A DNA stretch of 9,637 nucleotides from W0P28-013 sp051878315. GTDB lineage: Bacteria; Bacteroidota; Bacteroidia; Bacteroidales; Paludibacteraceae. How positions within the stretch are numbered: position 1 is the first letter of the stretch; each line of letters begins with the position of its first letter. The stretch covers positions 1-9,637 of the forward strand of contig JBJEJW010000055.1 in the NCBI GenBank assembly GCA_051878315.1. The letters run 5' to 3'. Shown here one piece after another: positions 1 through 6,100 of this stretch. A program made the position numbers and the translations under genes. The notes under the pieces are model-generated. The model was not told the origin of the DNA and did no database searches. It saw only the letters and a list, made by a program, of their open reading frames with translations.

Positions 1-2
1 TG

Positions 3-716
3 TGGCACCGTCCCGAGGGGCGTCCGCTCTGGTACGGCAAGACGGTGCCGTCCGCGCTGACGCAGCACAGCATTACCTACGGCTACAACTGGGCAGGCAA
101 TGTGGAAGGTTGGATACGGCTCGGCGCAGAGGCGAAGACCGTTACGGTGAAGGGGCAGGGTATCCGCGAACGCTATGTGGCAGTGGACTCCTCGGCTGCC
201 GAGTTAGGCGCATGGGAAGACTGGGGATGGGTGGCTTTCGACGAGGTGCACTGCTCGCTCTACGACATGCGTGCGGGCATGAAAGACTTCTCCGTCTTCG
301 ACCTGCTGACGCAGAAACACTACGCCTCCAACGGCAAGTTGCGCGGCGGCTACCACGACGGCGACGTGATGAACATTTGCCACTCCGACTGGGTGTTCTT
401 CCGCGAGTTGGACGGCTTCTTCCCCGAGAACTACCATATCTATATCGCCACGGAAGGCGGCGTGCTGCATGTGAAAGCGCATGTGGCGAACGCGACGACA
501 TGGGGCGTAACCTTCCAAGTGCCCGACAACCCCGTTGCCACGCTGATGTTCGACCGTGTGGAGGGCGAGTGGCTGCACAACGACGGCACACGGCAGACGC
601 TCCACAACGGACGCGGGACGATGTCGATTCGCCAATGGCATGCCTATCCGAACGTGCTGCCGCGCGAGTTGTACTCGGACACCAAACTGACGGGCGAGAA
701 GTTCGACACCCTATAA
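3..716 (+). CDS. Partial protein (C-terminal 237 aa), possible lipocalin-like CrtC/AttH-type fold
   Basis: The reading frame is open from the first complete codon and ends at TAA 714-716, so the true start lies upstream of the window. An internal GTG at position 45 is a poor start candidate because the frame is already protein-like before it (WHRPEGRPLWYGK). The visible part is rich in Trp, Gly and aromatic residues and looks like a beta-rich domain. Segments such as GAWEDWGWVAFDEV, the DG.....LHNGRG stretch near the C-terminus and the final PRELYSD recall, loosely, the lipocalin-like CrtC/AttH (hydroxyneurosporene-dehydrogenase-like) superfamily. I do not recognise a specific family, so function is unassigned. 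Composition is clearly GC-rich: a hand count of 301-360 gives 38 G+C of 60, well above later genes. It is followed by a long RNA hairpin that probably ends the transcript. The coding call is solid; the fold suggestion is weak. Confidence 0.85.
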   Translation, partial: WHRPEGRPLWYGKTVPSALTQHSITYGYNWAGNVEGWIRLGAEAKTVTVKGQGIRERYVAVDSSAAELGAWEDWGWVAFDEVHCSLYDMRAGMKDFSVFDLLTQKHYASNGKLRGGYHDGDVMNICHSDWVFFRELDGFFPENYHIYIATEGGVLHVKAHVANATTWGVTFQVPDNPVATLMFDRVEGEWLHNDGTRQTLHNGRGTMSIRQWHAYPNVLPRELYSDTKLTGEKFDTL

Positions 717-722
717 TAATGT

Positions 723-738
723 ACAATCTGACAATCTG
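723..738 (+). repeat. Tandem 8-bp direct repeat ACAATCTG x2
   Basis: ACAATCTG occurs twice back to back (723-730 and 731-738), directly after the stop codon of the first gene. The second copy lies inside the 5' arm of the long hairpin at 726-779, and a related GGATTGTCGG forms the 3' arm. The duplication may be slippage or part of the hairpin's origin. Confidence 0.7.
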
Positions 739-779
739 TAACTTGACCTATTATTTTGTCGGGTTGCGGATTGTCGGAT
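726..779 (+). terminator. Long RNA hairpin, likely 3' end of the first transcript
   Basis: Positions 726-747 pair with 758-779 in an unbroken 22-bp stem, with a 10-nt loop at 748-757 (CTATTATTTT). Five pairs are G·U wobbles (729/776, 737/768, 739/766, 743/762, 744/761), every one with U in the 5' arm and G in the 3' arm. The structure therefore exists only in RNA from the + strand; on the opposite strand these become A/C mismatches. It begins 10 nt after the stop codon. There is no strong U-tract after it (AACATAAATATTTA), so it may be a processing or mRNA-stabilising 3' hairpin rather than a textbook intrinsic terminator. Confidence 0.65.
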
Positions 780-804
780 AACATAAATATTTAGACTTAA
801 CGCA

Positions 805-1182
805 ATGAAAATCAGAAGTTTAATTTGGTTAATTGGTGTAGCAGACGGAACAACTGCCGCCGCTCAAGAGAATGTAAATTTAACTCAAACTACTGACAGT
901 ATGAAAACCGAAAAGAAAGAGCCTGTTGCCGTTCGTGCATACAAGGCAACCGAGAAAGCCGTTGTGGAAGGCTATGAAGCCGTTGAAAACGGTTGCGTGA
1001 AAATGTTTGCGCATAAGGGCGAAACCACGGAAGAGACCAAAGCACGCCTGCAAGCCGGCGTCGAAAAGTCGCAAAATGTATCGGCAAACGCGCAAAAACG
1101 CAGCCGTTCCCTCGCGGAAGAAGCACAGAAACGCAGCCGTGTGATTTCGCAGAAAGTTACCGGTACACAACCCCCAAAATAA
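805..1182 (+). CDS. Small charged helical protein, probably exported, unknown function
   Basis: This 125-aa protein begins KIRSLIWLIG...TTAAAQ, which resembles a signal peptide cleaved near A20/Q21, although D14 in the hydrophobic stretch is unusual. The mature part starts with two related 11-12-residue units (AYKATEKAVVEG at 45-56, YEAVENGCVKM at 57-67) followed by HKGETTEETKARLQ. This matches a small-protein pattern known from Bacteroidales and clostridia (YKxIExxVVxGYKxIE... FLxKxGExxEEAKxRL) of unknown function. The C-terminus has an exact-period 11-residue repeat: AQKRSRSLAEE (96-106), then AQKRSRVISQK (107-117). The whole is predicted helical and basic, possibly a hendecad coiled coil. 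The start at 805 keeps the signal-like segment; an internal ATG at 901 would give a cytosolic form starting MKTEKKE, the other plausible reading. It is probably a single-gene unit: the previous gene ends in a hairpin 26 bp upstream and two hairpins follow. Confidence 0.8.
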   Translation: MKIRSLIWLIGVADGTTAAAQENVNLTQTTDSMKTEKKEPVAVRAYKATEKAVVEGYEAVENGCVKMFAHKGETTEETKARLQAGVEKSQNVSANAQKRSRSLAEEAQKRSRVISQKVTGTQPPK

Positions 1183-1246
1183 ATGACCATAGCAACGCCT
1201 TAATGCCAAAATTCTTTTTTTGAGGGGAAACGCGCATCGGTGGAAG

Positions 1247-1272
1247 GGTGGAAGTGAATGCACATTTCCACC
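1247..1272 (+). terminator. Hairpin downstream of the small protein gene
   Basis: GGTGGAAGTG (1247-1256) pairs with CACTTCCACC-like sequence at 1263-1272 over 10 bp, with one G·U pair (1254/1265) and a 6-nt loop. It is 64 bp past the stop codon and 3 bp before a second hairpin. No U-run follows directly, so it probably acts with the second stem or as a 3' stability element. Confidence 0.45.
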
Positions 1273-1275
1273 AAC

Positions 1276-1308
1276 CAAACGGATTATCAAATTGTGGTAG
1301 TCCGTTTG
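1276..1308 (+). terminator. Intrinsic terminator of the small protein gene
   Basis: Positions 1276-1289 (CAAACGGATTATCA) pair with 1295-1308 (TGGTAGTCCGTTTG) over 14 bp with a 5-nt loop at 1290-1294. The two non-Watson-Crick pairs (1284/1300 and 1287/1297) are U·G in the + strand RNA. The stem is followed by CTGTGTTTATTGTT, with 9 T in 14 bases, the tail expected of a rho-independent terminator in + orientation. It sits between the small gene and the convergent hxlR-type gene whose stop is at 1331. Confidence 0.65.
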
Positions 1309-1330
1309 CTGTGTTTATTGTTCAGATGTT

Positions 1331-1702
1331 CTATTGGTGAGAGGCTTGCCTATGCTGTATAATGGCTGTTTGGTGCGCGGCCGCCCATGTAATCAATGCG
1401 TCGATATGTGGCAATAGCGATTTTGCCATATCGGTCAAAGCATATTCTACACGCGGTGGTACTTCCGGATAAATCGCGCGCGTTATATAACCGTCCTCTT
1501 CGAGCGTGCGAAGTGTCACAGTCAGCATTTTTTGCGAAATGTCGGGCATTTGACGTTGTAATTCTTTGAAACGCACCGGCGTTTCGCCCGCTTTATCAAG
1601 CGTATAGAGAACGAGTAATGACCATTTATCGCTTATCCTTGCCAATATATTCCGTATGGGACAATCGGGAAACAACGCATTTGTGATAGAGGTTCGATTC
1701 AT
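1331..1702 (-). CDS. HxlR-family winged-helix transcriptional regulator
   Basis: The 123-aa product fits the usual size of HxlR (YodB/HypR-type) regulators. The family signature is clear: a conserved cysteine in DCPIRNIL (C14), then ISDKWSLLVLYTL (23-35), the helix-turn-helix RFKELQRQMPDISQKMLTVTLRTLEEDGYI within 44-73, and a wing with IYPEVPPRVEYALT (77-90). In characterised members the N-terminal cysteine senses electrophiles such as quinones, aldehydes or disulfide stress, and the protein binds an inverted repeat next to the gene it controls. Here it is transcribed divergently from an NAD(P)-binding oxidoreductase, the common partner arrangement. A TACCTTTG -7 box lies 27 bp upstream of the ATG, and a perfect inverted repeat lies between the two genes. 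The inducer cannot be read from sequence; repression of the oxidoreductase and of itself is inferred. Confidence 0.93.
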   Translation of the reverse strand: MNRTSITNALFPDCPIRNILARISDKWSLLVLYTLDKAGETPVRFKELQRQMPDISQKMLTVTLRTLEEDGYITRAIYPEVPPRVEYALTDMAKSLLPHIDALITWAAAHQTAIIQHRQASHQ

Positions 1703-1728
1703 AAGAGAATGAGTTTCAGATTACTCTA

Positions 1729-1736
1729 CAAAGGTA
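1729..1736 (-). promoter_or_regulatory. -7 box of the hxlR-type gene
   Basis: On the minus strand this reads TACCTTTG, a full match to the Bacteroidetes TAnnTTTG box. It would start transcription near 1722, giving a leader of about 20 nt before the ATG at 1702. No TTG stands at the ideal -33 distance; the nearest is 27 nt away (complement of 1764-1766). Confidence 0.6.
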
Positions 1737-1760
1737 ATCAAATTTCTTTTTTATTGTATC

Positions 1761-1783
1761 TTACAAAAAATTTTTTTTGGTAA
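1761..1783. promoter_or_regulatory. A/T-rich near-palindrome, possible second operator
   Basis: TTAC-A6 (1761-1770) is followed by T8-GGTAA (1771-1783). The halves are complementary except for one extra base next to the TTAC/GGTAA ends and a length difference in the A/T run. It lies upstream of the hxlR -7 box, on the opposite side from the stronger inverted repeat at 1801-1822, and shares the TTAC core. It could be a second regulator site or simply a low-complexity tract. Confidence 0.25.
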
Positions 1784-1800
1784 TTGATTCTGTATCAATA

Positions 1801-1822
1801 ATAGTTACATTTTTGTAACTAT
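1801..1822. promoter_or_regulatory. Probable HxlR operator (9-bp inverted repeat)
   Basis: ATAGTTACA (1801-1809) and TGTAACTAT (1814-1822) are perfect inverted copies separated by TTTT. The site ends 19 bp before the -33 box of the oxidoreductase promoter and lies inside the divergent intergenic region, where a dimeric HxlR regulator would bind. Weaker flanking copies TATCA (1793-1797) and TGATA (1824-1828) extend the symmetry with a 2-bp offset. The site is seen; binding by the neighbouring regulator is inferred. Confidence 0.6.
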
Positions 1823-1841
1823 CTGATATTCAAGTGCCTAC

Positions 1842-1872
1842 TTGCGTGTAAAAAACAAAAACGTTATCTTTG
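1842..1872 (+). promoter_or_regulatory. Bacteroidetes promoter of the oxidoreductase gene
   Basis: TTG at 1842-1844 and TATCTTTG at 1865-1872 are separated by exactly 20 nt, the standard -33/-7 layout for the Bacteroidetes housekeeping sigma factor. Transcription would begin near 1879, leaving a leader of roughly 54 nt before the ATG at 1933. Confidence 0.8.
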
Positions 1873-1877
1873 CAGCG

Positions 1878-1900
1878 TAAAAGATAGTTGGTATCTTTTA
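1878..1900 (+). promoter_or_regulatory. Inverted repeat / 5' stem at the transcription start
   Basis: TAAAAGATA (1878-1886) and TATCTTTTA (1892-1900) are perfect 9-bp inverted copies around a GTTGG loop. The element sits where the transcript should begin, so it would be either a stem at the extreme 5' end of the mRNA or a second protein-binding site overlapping the start. It contains ATAGTT (1884-1889), also present in the upstream operator arm, slightly favouring a second regulator contact. Confidence 0.45.
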
Positions 1901-1932
1901 GTTATTATTGTTTAATTAAAAAAATTACAAGT

Positions 1933-2592
1933 ATGAAAAATGTAGTATTGATTGGAGCAAGTGGGTTTGTTGGGTCTGCTATTTTGAATGAAGCACTCAA
2001 CCGTGGACATCGAGTAACAGCGGTAGTATTAAACCCGCAAAAAGTGGAAGTTTGTAATCCGAATCTGACGGTTTTACAAGCGGACGCCACCAATGTGGAA
2101 ACCTTGTCGGCTATTGCCGAAGGCAAAGACGCCATTATCAGCGCCTACAATCCCGGTTGGACAAATCCGCGGCAGTATGAAGAGACGCTCGAAAACTATC
2201 CGAAAATCGTTGAAGGCGCCAAACGCTCTGGTGTGAAACGCTTGCTGATTGTCGGCGGAGCCGGAACGCTCTTCGTGAAACAAGGCGTGCGATTGGTCGA
2301 TTCGGGAACGCTGCCCGAAGCATGGTTACCGGCCGCGAAATCGCTTAGCGAATTTTATCAGAACACGTTGACCAACGAGCACGACATCGATTGGGTATTT
2401 TTCTCTCCGGCGGCCAACTTGGGGAATATGGGTAAAGGCATACGCACCGGAAAATATCGTTTAGGCAAAGACGAGATGCTGTTCGATGCACAAGGCGAAA
2501 GTTTTATTTCGGTCGAAGATTACGCCGTGGCGATGATTGACGAGTTGGAATGCGAGAGACATCATTTTGAATGCTTTACGGCTGCGTATTAA
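1933..2592 (+). CDS. NAD(P)-binding atypical SDR oxidoreductase
   Basis: The protein is 219 aa from the ATG at 1933. A further-upstream TTG at 1888 lies inside the 5' stem at the transcription start and adds residues unlike the family, so it is rejected. The Rossmann signature GASGFVG (8-14) follows beta-strand KNVVLI and precedes the acidic LQADATN (48-54). GKDAIISAYNP (64-74), RLLIVGGAGTLFV (103-115) and SFISVEDYAVAMIDELE (190-206) are typical of atypical short-chain dehydrogenases (NmrA/SDR_a5-like, PF13460-type). There is no classical YxxxK catalytic pair in the usual position, so substrate and even catalysis are uncertain; relatives include quinone or flavin reductases and redox sensors. 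Divergent pairing with an HxlR regulator fits a response to electrophile or oxidative stress. It is probably monocistronic, as a strong hairpin follows. Confidence 0.92.
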   Translation: MKNVVLIGASGFVGSAILNEALNRGHRVTAVVLNPQKVEVCNPNLTVLQADATNVETLSAIAEGKDAIISAYNPGWTNPRQYEETLENYPKIVEGAKRSGVKRLLIVGGAGTLFVKQGVRLVDSGTLPEAWLPAAKSLSEFYQNTLTNEHDIDWVFFSPAANLGNMGKGIRTGKYRLGKDEMLFDAQGESFISVEDYAVAMIDELECERHHFECFTAAY

Positions 2593-2610
2593 CAAGTGAA
2601 ACCAAAAGCG

Positions 2611-2658
2611 ACACAGCAAGGGTTGTCAGAAAACTATAGGTGACAACTCTTGCAGTGT
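2611..2658. terminator. Bidirectional terminator between convergent genes
   Basis: Positions 2611-2628 pair with 2641-2658 in an 18-bp stem with one A/A mismatch (2615/2654) and one G·U pair (2621/2648); the loop is 2629-2640. It lies between the ends of the oxidoreductase (+) and the LytTR gene (-). Read on the minus strand the stem is followed by CGCTTTTGGTTTCACTT, a T-rich tail that suits termination of the helicase-LytTR transcript; in the + direction the tail is poorer in T. Confidence 0.65.
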
Positions 2659-2698
2659 TACATATTGGGTTCTCGACGACAGAAGTTCGCGAGATGCC

Positions 2699-3178
2699 CT
2701 AATCGCAAATAACGCGTATATCCGTGTCGGTGATGCTTTGCTGTCGATGGCCGCGTAGCACGCGATTGCCCGACGTTACTTTGACAACGGCATTGATGTT
2801 GCGTATCATGCTGCTGTTGCGGTGTTCAATCATCAAATTCATCAACTTTTTTAGTGCCTCTTTCGAGGCTTTGAACACATATTTGTCGCTTGCAGAGGGA
2901 CTATTCATTTCAAGCGTTTGTCGCGGCAGGTTGATGCACAAAAGTTCGTCCATATTGATAATCAGACTTTTGCCTACACGCACAAAACTATGGTTCGTGT
3001 AAGCGAGTTGCTCTTTAATCATGGCTTCGATGTACCCTAACTGAAAAGTGAGCAAATAGATGTTGCCGTTGGCAAGGTGCAGATTGCAATAGTTGCCGTC
3101 GGCTTCGATGCAGGTAATTTGCGCCGGCTGAAAACTATACGCTTCGGTCGAGGTGTGTATAAGCAGCTTTTCGGTCAT
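2699..3178 (-). CDS. Stand-alone LytTR-domain DNA-binding regulator
   Basis: The 159-aa product has a LytTR domain over about residues 15-116: ITCIEADGNYCNLHLANG (21-38), a middle TFQLGYIEAMI helix, FVRVGKSLIINMDEL (65-79), and the closing KYVFKASKEALKKLMNLM (99-116). LytTR domains bind DNA as beta-rich modules and usually end a two-component response regulator. Here there is no receiver domain and no membrane segment, so the input signal is not evident. A tail of about 43 residues (NSSMIRNINAVVKVTSGNRVL... to the end) follows the domain and matches nothing I recognise. The ATG (3178-3176) overlaps the TGA of the helicase gene (3177-3175) in the ATGA form, implying one mRNA and translational coupling. 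The regulator is thus probably made with the helicase and may control its promoter, where a large palindrome lies. That target is inferred. Confidence 0.9.
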   Translation of the reverse strand: MTEKLLIHTSTEAYSFQPAQITCIEADGNYCNLHLANGNIYLLTFQLGYIEAMIKEQLAYTNHSFVRVGKSLIINMDELLCINLPRQTLEMNSPSASDKYVFKASKEALKKLMNLMIEHRNSSMIRNINAVVKVTSGNRVLRGHRQQSITDTDIRVICD

Positions 3179-6100
3179 AATTGTGTGTTTTTAAGTTCTG
3201 TCAATATGGTATCAATCACATGTTCGGGGCGCTCGAACCAGTCGAGTGTCCAAATCCGTTTGATTTTCCAATCGAGTGATGTAAGCATGGTCGGATGTAC
3301 GATTTCGCGGTCGCTCATGGTTGGGATACTGTAGTAGATTTCGTCATCGAGCAATATGCCTAGTAGATAACGATTGCAGTCGTTAGGGTCGATGATAGCA
3401 ATATTTATTTTGAATTGCGATTTTCCGACAAACGTATTGACTTTCAGTCCCTTGTCTTCGAGGCGTTTGGCTATTTGCTGCGTGATGAATTTTTCGACGG
3501 CCTGTTTGTTGTCGAAATGAACATTTTCTACCAACGTGCCGTTTTCGGCATAGTCGAGAAAACGGTGTAGTCCTTCAACGCCTTTGGCCTGCGAACGGCG
3601 CAAATCAATGTCGTGTGCATGGAGCGATGAGAATACCATCATTTCGTGTCGCGATCTGGTAACGGCTACATTCAGTCGTCGTTCGCCACCAGTTAGATTT
3701 AGCGGTCCGAAATTCATAGAAATTTGACCGTTTTTGTCGGGACCGTAACCTACCGAGAACAGAATGACATCGCGTTCGTCGCCTTGCACATTTTCCAGAT
3801 TTTTGATAAAAATGGGTTCGCCGCTTTCTTCCGCCCATGTTCTCAATTGCTTGTTGGTTTCTAAACGTGCCTCTAATAGGTCTTCTATCAGATATTGCTG
3901 CTGTACGTTGAAACTGATGACGCCCATCGATAATTTGCGTAGGTGCGGGTCGTTTAACCGGCGTTCAATCTCGTTGACTATGGCCAGCGCTTCATTACGA
4001 TTGCTGCGTCTGCCGCCTTTCTGATAAATGCCTTTGACGGGAACATATACCACGCGTCGTTCGCGGTCGTCGATAGTTGGGAATGTATGCAGGCGATTGT
4101 CGTAATACTCATTGTTGCTGAAACTTATGAGGCTTTCGTGTCGGCTGCGGTAATGCCACGCGAGTAGCAACGCAGGCATATTCAGTGCTTGACAATCTTC
4201 AAGAATATTGTCCAAATCGTCCACATCGAATTCTTCTTCGACGGTCTTGTTGGTGCTGAAAAATGTGGTTGGCGGCATTTGTTTTGCATCACCGACAATC
4301 ACCACGGCCTTACCGCGTGCAATAGCACCGACGGCCTCGTGAGTAGGAATTTGTGACGCTTCGTCGAAAATGACTAAGTCGAACATGTTGCGTTTCATTT
4401 GCAAAAATTGAGCTACCGACATTGGGCTCATCAGCATGCAGGGACAGAAACCGACAAGCAAATCAGGGACCATTTCGAATATGCGGCGAATTGACAGCCC
4501 GCGTCCATTGTTGGCTATCGCTTTATGCAGCAGCAGCGACTGACTTTTGAATTGTTCGTTGGTGTGCGTACGACGTGCTTGCTCGCGCAGGCGGTTCTGC
4601 AATTCTTCGATGCTCAAGTGACGAAACTGCTCGGCCAACTCTTTGTAATGGCGTATTTTTTCGTCAAACAACATGCCGTTGAATAGGTCTGTTTCAGGAT
4701 GTTCGGCTATTTGTTGGTTAGCAAGTTCGTAAAAATATTGTGCCAAATATCCGTTTTTCAGTGTAGAAAGTTCGATGTCGCTGCTCTCTAATCGGTATAC
4801 AATATCGTTCAAATGTTTTTGTAGTAAATCGTCTTTCATTAAGCACCATTGTTTCCACTCTTTTAGCTTATCCGTATGTGCCGCCCAACGGTCTAAACGT
4901 TCTTCCAATTCTGCTATCGACAATAAAGCGACGTTATCTATTTCGATTTTCGTTTCGAGTTGCGTCAAACAATTGTGCCATGCCTCATAACTTTTTACTA
5001 CTTGGTCGAGTGGGGTATCAATAGATATTTGGGCATGCAACGGTAACTTGTTCAACTCAATCAGTTGATTAGCAAGTGGTTCGATATTGTTCCATGATAG
5101 TTTTTTTACAAAAGTTTTCAAGTGTTGCCATAAAAACCACTTGCGACATAGGCGGCCAAGGATGCTTGCTTGCCGTATTTTCGCCATCTTTACTTCTAAA
5201 GTTTGTGCGTTGCAGGTAAAAATTGTTTTTGAAGCTGTCGTGCCGATTTGAGTACGCAGTGTGTAAATTTTTGCCACTTCGTTCATCATATTTACGATGC
5301 CTTTCAATGCTACGGGTGGTACCACGTTGGCCCATTGGGCAACAGTAGCAACGATTTTGTGTAGCGTGGTAGTGTGCTGTAGGCATTCGCGCATGATGTT
5401 CGGTAGTTCGTTTATGTGTGCTGTTGTTTGCGGCAACGTATGTAATCCCAATAGCGGGTGACGGAAGGGTTGTCCGACCAAACGGATAACGGCCGTCAAA
5501 CGATCGATGTAATATTCGTATTCGGTCAGATTCTGTGGTGTGATGTCGGGACGGTACGCATCAATAAAGTCCAATCGGCCATTTTGCCCGAAACGGATGT
5601 AGTGTGTAATGCTTTCGTAAAGCGAGAACTTGTTCGGCATCGTGCGAGCATGTAGCGCCTCTGTGTGTGCTACCAAGACTTGACGTTCGTTGTATAGTTG
5701 TTCGGCCATGGGTAATAGTTTACCGGTCGCCTCGCCTTGTTCCATTTGTTCCATCAGCACATTCAGTTGTTGTAACAAGTGCCGTTTAGTGGCTTTGTTG
5801 GAGTGGAGCTCGAGGCAAAAATCGCCTACGCCCAATTTTTCCAATCGATTTTGTACGACCGATAGAGCCGCCATTTTTTCGGCGACAAACAATACGCGTT
5901 TACCGTGATATAGTGCATTGGCTATCATATTGGTTATGGTCTGCGATTTGCCGGTTCCAGGAGGCCCGTGCAAAATGAAACTTTTACCTTGCGTGGCTTC
6001 TATCACGGCACAGAGTTGCGAAGAATCGAATGGCAAAGGTACACACAAATCGGCAGGTTTGGTCGACGTGTCCAACGTTTCGGGCGTTGTTGCATTGTTT

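Noticed and set aside
2..781. Long + strand reading frame overlapping the first gene
   Set aside because: It is Arg/Cys-rich and lacks domain-like sequence, and it shadows the frame ending at 716, which has natural protein composition.
880..1290. Minus-strand reading frame opposite the small protein gene
   Set aside because: It is an antisense shadow, Phe/Cys-rich, with no promoter or family features, and it runs through the terminator hairpins.
1888..1932. TTG start extending the oxidoreductase by 15 residues
   Set aside because: The added residues precede the normal Rossmann start, and the TTG lies in the stem at the predicted transcription start.
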